Assembly (NCBI RefSeq): GCF_008641105.1
Contig: NZ_VTTI01000002.1
Location: 367,151 to 431,150, forward strand
Reading direction: 5' to 3'
Origin: Halopseudomonas salina
GTDB lineage: Bacteria > Pseudomonadota > Gammaproteobacteria > Pseudomonadales > Pseudomonadaceae
DNA length: 64,000 nt
The notes below the pieces were generated by a model. That model made no database searches. It saw only the letters and a list, made by a program, of their open reading frames with translations, and was not told the origin of the DNA. The position numbers and the translations under genes are program-made. Below are positions 8,779 to 17,600 of this stretch, piece by piece; position 1 is the stretch's first letter; the number at the start of each line of letters is the position of its first letter.

Positions 8779-9738
8779 ATGTCCAAAGATAATTTGATTT
8801 TTCCCATCAGCCCTGTAAAAGCAGCTCCCGTCCACGTTGACGCTCTGACTATCAACTGGCACGTGACGGAGGCCTGCAATTACCGCTGCCAATACTGCTA
8901 CGCGAAATGGACGGACCACCCCTGTCCCCGCGAGCTATTTCACGATCGCGACCGCAGCCAGCACTTGCTGGTGGAGTTGTTCCAGTATTTTCAGCCGACA
9001 AACACCAGTAATCCTCTGCGTGATGCCCTCTCATGGCGCACTCTGCGCCTGAACCTGGCTGGCGGAGAGCCATCGATACTCGGAGAGCGCCTGCTAGACA
9101 TCACCCGCGTGGCCAAACAAGTAGGGTTTGAGGTTTCACTTATCAGCAATGCTTCAAGGTTGACATCTGACGTTATAAAGCAGCTTGCACCGCAACTGAC
9201 CTATCTAGGTGTCAGCCTAGACTCCACGGACTCTGGGACCAATCTTGCAATAGGACGGGTAGAAAGAAGCGGGCAAGGGCTGAGTCTAAATGAGCTGACC
9301 GCGAACCTGGACTTTGCTCGTCAAGTTAACCCCGCACTCAAGATCAAGATTACTACCGTCGTCAACGCCTTAAATGCCGATGAAGACTTGAGCGGACTAA
9401 TCACACGAGTTCGCCCAGAGCGCTGGAAGGTGCTGCGGATGCTACCAATAGTTGATGCCACTCTTGCCGTTAGCGACGAGGCCTTTGCAGCCTTTGTGGA
9501 AAGACATGGCGCTTTCCGATCAATCCAGTGCGTCGAGGACAACAGCGACATGTGTGAGTCGTACCTTATGGTCGACCCTTATGGCCGTTTCTTCCAAAAC
9601 CAAGCAGCTGGGAAAGGAGGCTACCTCTACAGCCAACCGATTTTACCTTCCGGTGCCGCCGCAGCATTTTCCGAAATGCGCTTCAACCCGGCCGGCTTTC
9701 GCTCCCGTTACACAACAGCACCGGGGGAGGCATCATGA
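8779..9738 (+). CDS. Prokaryotic viperin (radical SAM nucleotide dehydratase)
   Basis: The product is 319 residues. The radical SAM cluster motif is C33-x3-C37-x2-C40 in 'NWHVTEACNYRCQYCYAKW', followed by 'LNLAGGEPSIL' (SAM-binding GGEP, near 92-101). Segments line up along their length with animal viperin: 'VSLDSTDSGTNLAIGR', 'IKITTVVNALNADEDL', 'RWKVLRMLPI', 'AVSDEAFAAFVERH' and 'DMCESYLMVDPYGRFFQN'. Viperins convert CTP (bacterial ones also UTP or GTP) to 3'-deoxy-3',4'-didehydro nucleotides that stop phage RNA synthesis; which nucleotide this one uses cannot be read from the sequence. No nucleotide kinase is adjacent, unlike some viperin loci. Its stop overlaps the start of a HicA-like gene (ATGA), so the two are translationally coupled. 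Confidence 0.93.
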   Translation: MSKDNLIFPISPVKAAPVHVDALTINWHVTEACNYRCQYCYAKWTDHPCPRELFHDRDRSQHLLVELFQYFQPTNTSNPLRDALSWRTLRLNLAGGEPSILGERLLDITRVAKQVGFEVSLISNASRLTSDVIKQLAPQLTYLGVSLDSTDSGTNLAIGRVERSGQGLSLNELTANLDFARQVNPALKIKITTVVNALNADEDLSGLITRVRPERWKVLRMLPIVDATLAVSDEAFAAFVERHGAFRSIQCVEDNSDMCESYLMVDPYGRFFQNQAAGKGGYLYSQPILPSGAAAAFSEMRFNPAGFRSRYTTAPGEAS

Positions 9739-9962
9739 GGAAGTACTGCTCAGACAAAGACTTCGACCTCGTCATACGGTGCCTAGTGCGACACGGATGG
9801 GGTTATCAACGTGGCGGCAAACACGGCAAGTTGACTCACCCCTCTCTCAGGCGGCCCATTACGGTTTCTATTTCACCCAGTGGCCGCCGTAGTTTGCAGC
9901 GATTCAAGCAAACTGTTCTGTCTACCCACAACTGTACTGGAGTAACTAAAAGCCAGATGTAA
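9735..9962 (+). CDS. HicA-like small protein coupled to viperin
   Basis: This is a 75-residue basic protein whose ATG overlaps the viperin stop by four bases. 'HGWGYQRGGKHGKLTHPSLRRPITVSISPSGRRSLQRF' matches the double-stranded-RNA-binding fold of HicA/YcfA proteins, including the GG-K-H-G position where the HicA catalytic His sits. HicA toxins are mRNA interferases normally paired with a HicB antitoxin, but no HicB gene lies next to it. It could therefore be an RNA-binding partner or effector of the viperin locus rather than a classical toxin. Family assignment rests on this motif and size. Confidence 0.7.
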   Translation: MRKYCSDKDFDLVIRCLVRHGWGYQRGGKHGKLTHPSLRRPITVSISPSGRRSLQRFKQTVLSTHNCTGVTKSQM

Positions 9963-9969
9963 CATGTCA

Positions 9970-10006
9970 CCGGGCGGGCGCAGGCTTCTTACCAGCGTCC
10001 GCCCGG
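9970..10006 (+). terminator. GC-rich hairpin after the viperin locus
   Basis: CCGGGCGGGCGC (9970-9981) pairs with GCGTCCGCCCGG (9995-10006) with one mismatch, 8 bases after the HicA-like stop. No T run follows, so it is a terminator-like or transcript-stabilising hairpin that marks the end of the locus. Confidence 0.55.
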
Positions 10007-10475
10007 CAGCGTTCCAGAGTTTTGTCACGACTCAGCCATCAGCACCGGCCGAGCAGGGCAGCTTGTGGCTGCATACTTCCAAGATGTTGCCGATAGGCTC
10101 TTCTTGTAAACCATGCGGTAGAGGCTGAATCTCTCTAGATTCGTAGACACCCTTGAGGGCCGTTTCTGTGCAATTTTTATCTGTCGTCATCGGCTGCTTC
10201 TGGCCGATAGCAGCCAGTCATTCAAACCAAAACCACAACGAGCTCCGCCAACACTCTCACCTCATCTTTCTCCTCAGCCCCAACACAATCGGCTGAAACG
10301 AACTATCCGTCGACTCCGGTACCAGCGTGCAATCAATGGGGTCAGTGTCATTGTTTTCTTAAAGATCAAACGCTCTGACCCCATTGATTCGCGGAATTGC
10401 TATTGCACTACTCCCTGTACTCACATCCTGCCCCGACGGTTGAACCAATCAGGCCCACTTCATTCACCCATGCGT
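10007..10475. other. Non-coding stretch between viperin locus and hsdS
   Basis: I see no gene on either strand. It contains a segment near 10189-10211 resembling the outer end of the IS repeat and the long inverted repeat at 10331-10389. It separates two convergent units: the viperin locus ends from the left and hsdS ends from the right. Confidence 0.5.
10331..10389. repeat. 15-bp perfect inverted repeat around AATGGGGTCAG
   Basis: AATCAATGGGGTCAG (10331-10345) and CTGACCCCATTGATT (10375-10389) are perfect inverse copies with a 29-base spacer. The layout recalls REP-like elements mobilised by REP-associated tyrosine transposases, which often carry a GGGGTCAG core. No such transposase is in the window. 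Confidence 0.5.
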
Positions 10476-11810
10476 TCAAGCCGACGCCTTGCGACCCCGC
10501 TTGGTCTTGGGCGCCGCAGCCCGTTGCGCCTTGATACGTTCCAGCAACACACTGGCCGGCTCATCATTCGGGTCCTGCGGCACCAGCTCACCGCGAAAGG
10601 CCTTGGCTAGAATGCTTTGGGTCAGCCGATCAATCCGTGTTTGCGCGATTTTGACCCGGGTCTCCAGCTGGTCGGCGAAGGCGAATAGTTGTTCTACGCG
10701 GCTAACGATTTCGGTTTGTTCTGCTAATGTAGGAACTGGAACCTCGATGTCCTTCAAAACTGATGCCTTGATACCCTTAACTGTTGTTCCAGTTGCACGG
10801 CGCAATAACTCTTCTTGCAACAGTGGCGATTGCAAAGCTATAGCTCCAAAATTAGACAAAAAGCCTTCATGAAACTGGAGGCATATTGCACGCTGTGCCA
10901 ATGCAAACTTCTCAGTTATGTCGATTACCGCAATATTGCCTAGCGGTGCTTCAGTTGTTATCAGAACATCACCAACCAGCGGAATCCCTCGTGTCATCCA
11001 CCCCTCATAAGCTTCAGGACGTATGAACTCTCGAGGTTCTCTCGATATATACCCCGACCTGATGTTTTTTGCGGTAATGAGTGGAATTCCAGTCCCGACC
11101 TTTTCTGGGGTTTTCCCTCGATAGTCGATGAAACGTGCAAGCAAACCTAGCCTATTAACCGGGTAGGCGAAGTCCAGATCCTTATATTTGCTAGAGTCAT
11201 CCTTGCGCCACTCCTCCGTCAACCGCCCGGAAACAGCAGCGGCGAGGACGGATTGGCGGAAGCGTTTGAGCAGTGCGGGGATGCCGTCGACGCGGGCTTT
11301 CAGGGTATCGACCTGGGCCAGCAGTTCGTCGAGTTTTGCGGCGATGCGGGTTTGTTCGGCGAGTGGCGGCAATGAGGTTGGTGCTGTAGAAAAAATGCCC
11401 TTGTTCACGATGGAAATCGTTGTTGCAGAGGATTTGGCTTCGAGCCATGGCTTAAGTGTTTTGCAGTAATGAAACAGGAACTTTGGATCTATTCGTTCAT
11501 GCGGAATTATTGCATTAATCTGCTGATTGGTAGCTGAGGTTGTCGTGGTTAAGCCGACTTTCCCTAGATTTCCAATGCAGGTCACTACGATGCTTTGTGA
11601 CGGTAGGCTTGGAATCTCGGCGGCGCCGTCAGCAGTTAGATAGGTTTCAGTCCTGAAGATCGGGCTGGCAAAATCGAGGTCGCCTGGCTTGATGAAGGGT
11701 ATATCCCCGCCATAAAAGCGTGACTCTTTAGTACTCGGCGTTTTTCCCGTAACGATCTGGCCAATATCTGACAATTGGCAGGCAGCCCATCCCGTCGGCA
11801 ACCCACTCAT
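10476..11810 (-). CDS. hsdS: Type I restriction-modification specificity subunit HsdS
   Basis: This 444-residue protein has the two-target-domain layout of type I S subunits. Target recognition domain 1 begins 'LPTGWAACQLSDIGQIVTGKTPSTKE' and runs to about residue 150. A conserved helical spacer ('LAEQTRIAAKLDELLAQVDTLKARV') follows. Domain 2 starts near 'VNRLGLLARFIDYRGKTP', and a second spacer ('LAEQTEIVSRVEQLFAFADQLETRV') closes the protein before a basic tail. Each domain reads half of a bipartite DNA target for the HsdM/HsdR complex. Its start overlaps the hsdM stop by four bases (ATGA), so hsdM and hsdS are coupled. The target sequence cannot be predicted. Confidence 0.93.
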   Translation of the reverse strand: MSGLPTGWAACQLSDIGQIVTGKTPSTKESRFYGGDIPFIKPGDLDFASPIFRTETYLTADGAAEIPSLPSQSIVVTCIGNLGKVGLTTTTSATNQQINAIIPHERIDPKFLFHYCKTLKPWLEAKSSATTISIVNKGIFSTAPTSLPPLAEQTRIAAKLDELLAQVDTLKARVDGIPALLKRFRQSVLAAAVSGRLTEEWRKDDSSKYKDLDFAYPVNRLGLLARFIDYRGKTPEKVGTGIPLITAKNIRSGYISREPREFIRPEAYEGWMTRGIPLVGDVLITTEAPLGNIAVIDITEKFALAQRAICLQFHEGFLSNFGAIALQSPLLQEELLRRATGTTVKGIKASVLKDIEVPVPTLAEQTEIVSRVEQLFAFADQLETRVKIAQTRIDRLTQSILAKAFRGELVPQDPNDEPASVLLERIKAQRAAAPKTKRGRKASA

Positions 11811-13417
11811 CCCCGCTCCCCCGCTTGTAGCCTATCGCTTGAAGCTTGCAGCTCCGCCTCCGGCGCCTCCAGCCCCATCACCTCCGCCATCAACCGCTTC
11901 TGCGCCACCACCTCGTCCTCGGCCCCCAAGGCCTTCATCAACTCCTCCAACTCATGCAAGGCCTCAGTCAACTCCGCCATGGCCTCACCGGCCAGCACTT
12001 CTGGCGCGGGCAGGTCGGCGGCATTTTCACTGGAGGCATCCTTGAGCCAGCTGATATCCAGCGAGTCGCCGCGCTCGGTAATCTGCTCGCGGGTAAAGCA
12101 GCGGAAACGGCTGAGTTCACCAATACCCTCGACATTCTCGGCCCGCGGGCTGTTGCCGTTCGGGTCATCGCCATAGGCGTCTTCAAAGGGTTTAAGGTGC
12201 GCATCACCAAAGGGCGTACGCTTGCCGAAGCTGGGCATATTGCTGCGCAGGTCATAGATCCATACGCGTTGGGTGCAGCCCTGTTCCTGACGCGGATCAC
12301 CCGGGCTGCCCTTCTGGAAGAACAGTACGTTGGTCTTGACGCCCTGGGCGTAGAAGATGCCGGTGGGCAGGCGCAGGATGGTGTGCAGGTTGCACTTGTT
12401 CATCAGGTCGCGGCGTACCTCGGTGCCCACGCCGGCCTCGAACAGGACGTTATCCGGCAATACCACGGCGGCGCGGCCACCGGGTTTGAGGTTGCGGTAG
12501 ATGTGCTGCATAAAGGCCAGCTGCTTGTTGCTGGTTTTATAGGTCAGGTCATCCCGGGTGTTGCTGGCCTCCCCGCCTTTGCTGGTACCAAAGGGCGGAT
12601 TGGCGAGGATAATATCGGCCTTGGGCAGGGCCTTGCCGGCATCGCCGAGGGCGTTGCCCAGGTGCACTACACCTTCGTCGTCGCCTTCCATGCCATGCAG
12701 CAAGCAGTTCATCAGGGACAGGCGGCGCGTGTTGGGGACCAGTTCTATGCCTACAAAGGCCTTATGCTTCTGGAAGGCCGCATCCTTGGCGCTCAGCGCC
12801 AGGTAATCGTCGGTCTGCTCGCGCATATATTGGTCAGCAGCAACCAGAAAGCCCGCGGTCCCCGCGGCCGGGTCCTGTATTACCTCACCAATCTGCGGTT
12901 TGAGGCAGCGCACCATGCTGTTGATCAGGGCGCGCGGGGTAAAGTACTGCCCTGCCCCGGATTTGGTTTCGTTGGCGTTCTTTTCCAGCAGGCCTTCGTA
13001 CAGATCACCCAGGCCGTCTTTGGCGGCGGTGAACCAGTCGATCTGGTCCAGGGTCTTGATCATCTGTTCCAGGTGGCGCGGTTCGCGCAGGCGAGTTTGC
13101 GCGTCGGCGTAGATGGCGCTGATCAGTGGGTCTTCGTGTACCAGATTATTGTCCGCATCTTTGCCGGTGGACAGGCTTAGCAGGATCCGCTTGTAGTCGT
13201 TCAGCAGGTTGATACCAGACTTGCCGTTGATATCGGTCCAGCGACAGCCTTCGGGCAGCGGGTGCTTTTTCAGGGTGCCGGCTTCGGTGTTCTCGTGCAC
13301 CATTTTGATAAACAGCAGCAGCACCAGCTCGGTGACGTAGTCGCTGTAGTTGATGCCGTCGTCGCGCAGCACGTCGCAGAGGTTCCAGAGCTTCTGGACG
13401 ATGTCGTTGTTGTTCAT
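11807..13417 (-). CDS. hsdM: Type I restriction-modification methyltransferase HsdM
   Basis: This 536-residue N6-adenine methyltransferase has an N-terminal HsdM helical domain ('LWNLCDVLRDDGINYSDYVTELVLLLFIKM'), the family signature 'GAGQYFTPRALINSMV', SAM-binding motif I 'DPAAGTAGFLVA', and catalytic motif IV 'ILANPPFGTS'. The C-terminus is helical and acidic. With HsdS it methylates the host target; with HsdR it forms the restriction complex. It starts only 7 bases after the fic stop and is coupled to hsdS, so fic-hsdM-hsdS is one operon. Length and motifs are normal. Confidence 0.95.
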   Translation of the reverse strand: MNNNDIVQKLWNLCDVLRDDGINYSDYVTELVLLLFIKMVHENTEAGTLKKHPLPEGCRWTDINGKSGINLLNDYKRILLSLSTGKDADNNLVHEDPLISAIYADAQTRLREPRHLEQMIKTLDQIDWFTAAKDGLGDLYEGLLEKNANETKSGAGQYFTPRALINSMVRCLKPQIGEVIQDPAAGTAGFLVAADQYMREQTDDYLALSAKDAAFQKHKAFVGIELVPNTRRLSLMNCLLHGMEGDDEGVVHLGNALGDAGKALPKADIILANPPFGTSKGGEASNTRDDLTYKTSNKQLAFMQHIYRNLKPGGRAAVVLPDNVLFEAGVGTEVRRDLMNKCNLHTILRLPTGIFYAQGVKTNVLFFQKGSPGDPRQEQGCTQRVWIYDLRSNMPSFGKRTPFGDAHLKPFEDAYGDDPNGNSPRAENVEGIGELSRFRCFTREQITERGDSLDISWLKDASSENAADLPAPEVLAGEAMAELTEALHELEELMKALGAEDEVVAQKRLMAEVMGLEAPEAELQASSDRLQAGERG

Positions 13418-13424
13418 GGTTTTC

Positions 13425-14522
13425 TCAATTGGTTGGAAACTGGGGGGCTTCGCTAAGCAAGCGGACCAAGGGCTGATTGATGTAGTAGTTGCTGCGGCCT
13501 ACCTTTTCTTTGACCAGAAGGCCGTGCTCCACCAGTTGATCAAGGTATTTGGTTGCAGTAATGCGGGAGACTTGCAGGTCTTCCATGACAAATTCGATTT
13601 TGGTGTACGGGTGGTTGAACAAGTTATTGAGCAGCTCCTGCCGGTAAATTTTGGGCAGCTCGGCGCGCATCCTTTGCTTATATTCCGTCATCAGGACTTT
13701 CATTGCCTGTATCAGCTCGATGGTGTGCTGCGATGTTTCGATCAGCGCGTCGAGCATGTATAGCAGCCAGGGCTCCCATTCTCCGCTTTCACGCACCTGC
13801 TGCAATTGCTGATAATAAGCGGCCTTGTTACGAATAAAGTGACGACTCAGGTATAGCACCGGCAGGTTGAGAAGGTCTTTGGCGACCAGATATAGCAGAT
13901 TGAGGATGCGCCCGGTGCGGCCGTTGCCATCGTAGAACGGATGAATGCTTTCGAACTGGTGGTGAATGATGGCCATTTTTACCAATGGATCTGCATCACA
14001 TAGACTGTCATCGTTGATGTAGGTGACTAGATTCGCCATCAATTTTTCTATGATTTCTGCGTGCTGCGGCGGAGTGTAGATAACTGCGCCGGTCGCGGCA
14101 TTTTTCAGCTCGGTACCTGGCAGCCGACGCAAGCCTGCCTTGTTGCGTTCGAGCAGCTGCTGAACGTCAATAATATCGTTTAGTCGAAGTAACCCGGTCT
14201 GCCTGACGCCAAGAAATCCCTGCCTAAGTGCGTAGGCATAGTCTTGCACTTCCTTGGCGGCAATGGGGGTAACAGCCTCAACGTTCAGGTTAGCTTTATA
14301 CAGCTCATCGTGCGTGGTAACGATGTTCTCGATCTCGGAGCTGTCTTTTGCCTCCTGCAGGGCCAGTGTGTTGATCAATATGGCTTCGTTTGGAATGGTG
14401 GCGGCAACGCCCTTGAGTTCAGCCAGATAGCGATGAGCCTCGGCGGTTTTTTTCAACACCGCACGGGTCTCAAGGCTACTCAGATTGCTGATCGGGAGTT
14501 CTGGAATGCTGTATCCGCTCAT
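13425..14522 (-). CDS. Fic-domain AMP-transferase with C-terminal winged helix, inside the RM operon
   Basis: This 365-residue protein has the Fic active-site motif H194-PFYDGNGRTG-R205 complete ('IHPFYDGNGRTGR'), so AMP or another nucleotide moiety could be transferred to a target hydroxyl. Residues S61 to N66 (SSEIEN) match the (S/T)xxxE(G/N) inhibitory helix motif of class II Fic proteins, meaning self-inhibition within the chain. A C-terminal winged-helix segment ('FVMEDLQVSRITATKYLDQLVEHGLLVKEK') could bind DNA. The gene sits between hsdR and hsdM, 7 bases from hsdM, and its promoter region has several copies of an inverted-repeat half-site, so self-regulation of the operon is plausible. 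Confidence 0.93.
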   Translation of the reverse strand: MSGYSIPELPISNLSSLETRAVLKKTAEAHRYLAELKGVAATIPNEAILINTLALQEAKDSSEIENIVTTHDELYKANLNVEAVTPIAAKEVQDYAYALRQGFLGVRQTGLLRLNDIIDVQQLLERNKAGLRRLPGTELKNAATGAVIYTPPQHAEIIEKLMANLVTYINDDSLCDADPLVKMAIIHHQFESIHPFYDGNGRTGRILNLLYLVAKDLLNLPVLYLSRHFIRNKAAYYQQLQQVRESGEWEPWLLYMLDALIETSQHTIELIQAMKVLMTEYKQRMRAELPKIYRQELLNNLFNHPYTKIEFVMEDLQVSRITATKYLDQLVEHGLLVKEKVGRSNYYINQPLVRLLSEAPQFPTN

Positions 14523-14572
14523 GTAACAGGCCTTGATCCATGGACTGGTTTTTCAGATATAGATTTTGTTGG

Positions 14573-14649
14573 ATTTTATACATGTCGCGGAGAACATGCA
14601 TAGAAATCGTTATTTTCTATACATATCAATAGGCTCATGTATAGAAAAT
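14573..14649 (-). promoter_or_regulatory. Operator-like cluster of ATGTATAGAAAAT half-sites upstream of fic
   Basis: ATTTTCTATACAT (14612-14624) and ATGTATAGAAAAT (14637-14649) form a perfect 13-bp inverted repeat. Two degenerate copies lie at 14573-14584 and 14596-14607. All lie between hsdR and the fic start at 14522, where the fic-hsdM-hsdS promoter must be. Confidence 0.6.
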
Positions 14650-14679
14650 GACGCCACCCTTTGCCGATTGCCCGGCTTT

Positions 14680-17600
14680 TCAGCCCACTTCTGGCCATAT
14701 GGCTTTGTTTAGCTCCACCAGCAGGCTGTCCAACTGACTATTCAGAATCTTGTCCAGCTGTTTGGCACCCCCGTGCTCCGAGAATCGGCTGTTCACAAAG
14801 TCGCGATCAATGATCACTTCGTGCACCAGCTGTTTGGCCAGGCGTTCCAGCCATTTGCGCTGCGCGGGCAGCCATTTATGGCTCTGGTAAATACGCTGCA
14901 TGGCCTGGGCTACCCGCTGCTCAAAGGGCACCAGGGCCTCGCCCAGGGCGGCGCGACGAATATGGCCGACGATGCTGGCGGCGATATCCTGGTTGGTCTG
15001 GTTGCGGACGGCGGTTTGCAGCTTGGCCTCGCTGTACCCGGCGCCATCGAGTAGTAGTTTGATCTCTTTGAGCTGCTCCCGTGTCAGGTCGCGCGGCTTG
15101 TTGACCACCACTGCCAGGGCTGCATTCTGGTTGAGTTGTTCGCGGATAAACCGATTGAAGCTGTCCAGATAGTCCTCCGGCTTCTGATGCACGCCATAGC
15201 TTTGCGTGCGCTCGCGGATCTCGTCGGGGTGTTCGGAAATAACCGGCTGGCGGTCGCTGCCAAGTAGGTTGTTGACCTCGTTCAACTGATGCAGCAAGCC
15301 ATTGTGCTGGGTGATGAACTGGGCGGCCTGCTTGGGACCTAGCTTGCGCAAATGAGTGTGAAGCGTTTTCGGCTCTACGCCCCATAGATCCTGCAGTTCA
15401 TCAAGCTTGTGTTTGACCGCCGGTTTGGTTTCGGCCTTTTTCTCGGCTTTGCGCAGCACGCGCATGACTTTCTGGCTTAGCTGGCTGAGCACCACGTCGG
15501 CATGGCTTTCACCAGCGCTGTCCCCTGGTGCGCTGAGGGCGCGTTCCAGTTGCTCGGGGTTGGTGATCTCCTCCAGCAGCTGTTCCAGGCTGATATTCGG
15601 ATCCTTGACCAGCGGCTTCATGGTATTGACGTCGCTAAGGGCGGCGTAGATATCCACTGGGTCGTAGATGCGGAATACGGTTTTGCCGATCTCGTCACAG
15701 CGGCGGGTGGCACGGCCAATCATCTGTTCATACAGAATGCGCGACTTGACCCGGCGCATGAATACCAGATGGCAGATCTTCGGTACGTCGATGCCGGTGG
15801 TCAGCAGGTCTACGGTGATGGCGATATTCGGGTAACGCTCGTTCTTGTACTGGCGGATCAGCTGCTCGACCTTGTCGCTCTGGCCGGTGATCTTGGCTAC
15901 TGCGGCCTGGTTGTATTCGCCGTTATAAAGCTCCTTGAAGGCCTCATCCAGCAGTCGTTTGACCATATCGGCGTGCAGGTCGGTGGCGCAGAAAATCAGG
16001 GTCTTCTCATCAGCGAACGGATCCAACTCCTGTACCAGCTGCTGACAGATCACTCGATTGAAGTTCTCGTTGATGACGCGACGGTTGAAGGCATCGACCT
16101 CGAAATTCAACTCGTCATCCAGTTCGGCGCTTTGCACTTCGCCGGTCTGGGTATTGATAGCGCTGACCTTTTCGCCCTTGGCGAAGGTAATACCGTTTTG
16201 CGTCAGCAGGGTTTCATAGCGAATGGGCGGCTCGTGATCGATCAGCCAGTCCTCGGCGACGGCTTCACGGTAGGTGTAGATGTAAACCGGCTTGCCGAAA
16301 ATCTCGCTGGTGTGTTTGGCCGGCGTGGCGGTCAGGCCGATTTTCACCGCGTCAAAGTAGTCCAGTACGCGGCGGTAACTGGAGAGGTATTGGCTGGCAT
16401 CACGGGTGGCCAGTTCGCCCTCGGTCATTTCCTGATCCAGGGTGTAACCGCGGTGGGCTTCGTCGATGATAATGCAATCAAACTGGTCCACCGGCGGCGG
16501 GTTGTCGTTCATGAATATGCGCTTGACCATGGCCTGCACGGTGGCGACCTGGATGCGGGTTGCGGCCTCGGCGGCCATGTCACCCAGCTCCGCGACGTTG
16601 TAGATCTGCGACAGCGTCTGATTCTGTTCTAGCGATGCTTCGTTGAAGGCGTCGATAGCCTGTTGGCCCAGAGCAGTACGATCTACCAGAAACAGGATGC
16701 GTTTGAAACGCTCGGTTTTCAGAAAGCGGTACATCAGCCCGATGATGGTGTGGGTTTTACCAGTACCGGTGGCCATGGCCAGCAGCGCCACACGAATTTC
16801 TTTAGCCAGTGTGTTTTCTACCGCCACAATGGCCTTTTGTTGATAGGCGCGCAGTTTCAGGTAACCGAAAGGCTCGGCCTGCAATTGGGCTTGCGCGGCC
16901 TCTTTACTACGCGTTAGCAAATCGCGCAGGCCCTCTGGGCTGTGGAAGCTGGGCAGCGCTCTTCTGGTATTGGCCGGGTGCCGCACGTCCCGAAACCAGG
17001 TACCTGACTGTTCTGCCAGCTGCTTAACAAAGGGGCGCCCGTTGCAGGAGTATACGAAAGGCACTTTGTAATGGCCGTCTTCGTCATCGGGCCAAGCAAC
17101 GGTCTGCCCTGCCTGCTCCCAGGCGCCAATAAGCGGCGCGGTGACGCTCAAGCCCTTGCTGTAACGCTCGGCCTGGCCAATCTTTCCGGCAACATTGGTG
17201 TTTTCCTTTTTGGCTTCCACCACGGCGATCGGTGTCAGGCCAGCAAACAGCAAATAATCGGCGCGGCCGTTCTCGCCTTTGTACTGGGTTGGCCATTCGG
17301 CTATGGCGAGGTTCTTGCCCTTCTCCGGGCGGGCTCCGCTCTTGTAGGTGAGGGCTTCACTATCAGCTTGCCATCCCGCTTCAATCAGCTGCTGATCAAT
17401 CAAAATGCGGGTGAGGGCTTCATCCAGAACAATATGCTGGGTGGCGGCTTGCGTGTTGCGGCTGAGTGTCTGGCGTTGAGCGGTTTGTGTCTTGTCATCC
17501 TGTGACGTCAGTTCAGCTTGAAGGGCTTTGATACGGGCTTCATAAGCCTGCTGTTGCTGATTGAGCGCCTGCTCATGGGTGGCAGCTTGCTGGGCCAGGG

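Noticed and set aside
8779..9738. Reading the radical SAM gene as a PqqE-type or generic radical SAM/SPASM protein
   Set aside because: There is no SPASM Cys cluster in the C-terminus, and the alignment of several segments with viperin is collinear and specific.
11846..13180. Long open frame (444 codons) on the plus strand opposite hsdM
   Set aside because: It lies entirely antisense to hsdM, which has all methyltransferase motifs. The antisense product shows only compositional bias and no domain.
15502..16632. Long open frame (376 codons) opposite hsdR
   Set aside because: It is antisense to the helicase part of hsdR; a shadow caused by GC-rich codon use.
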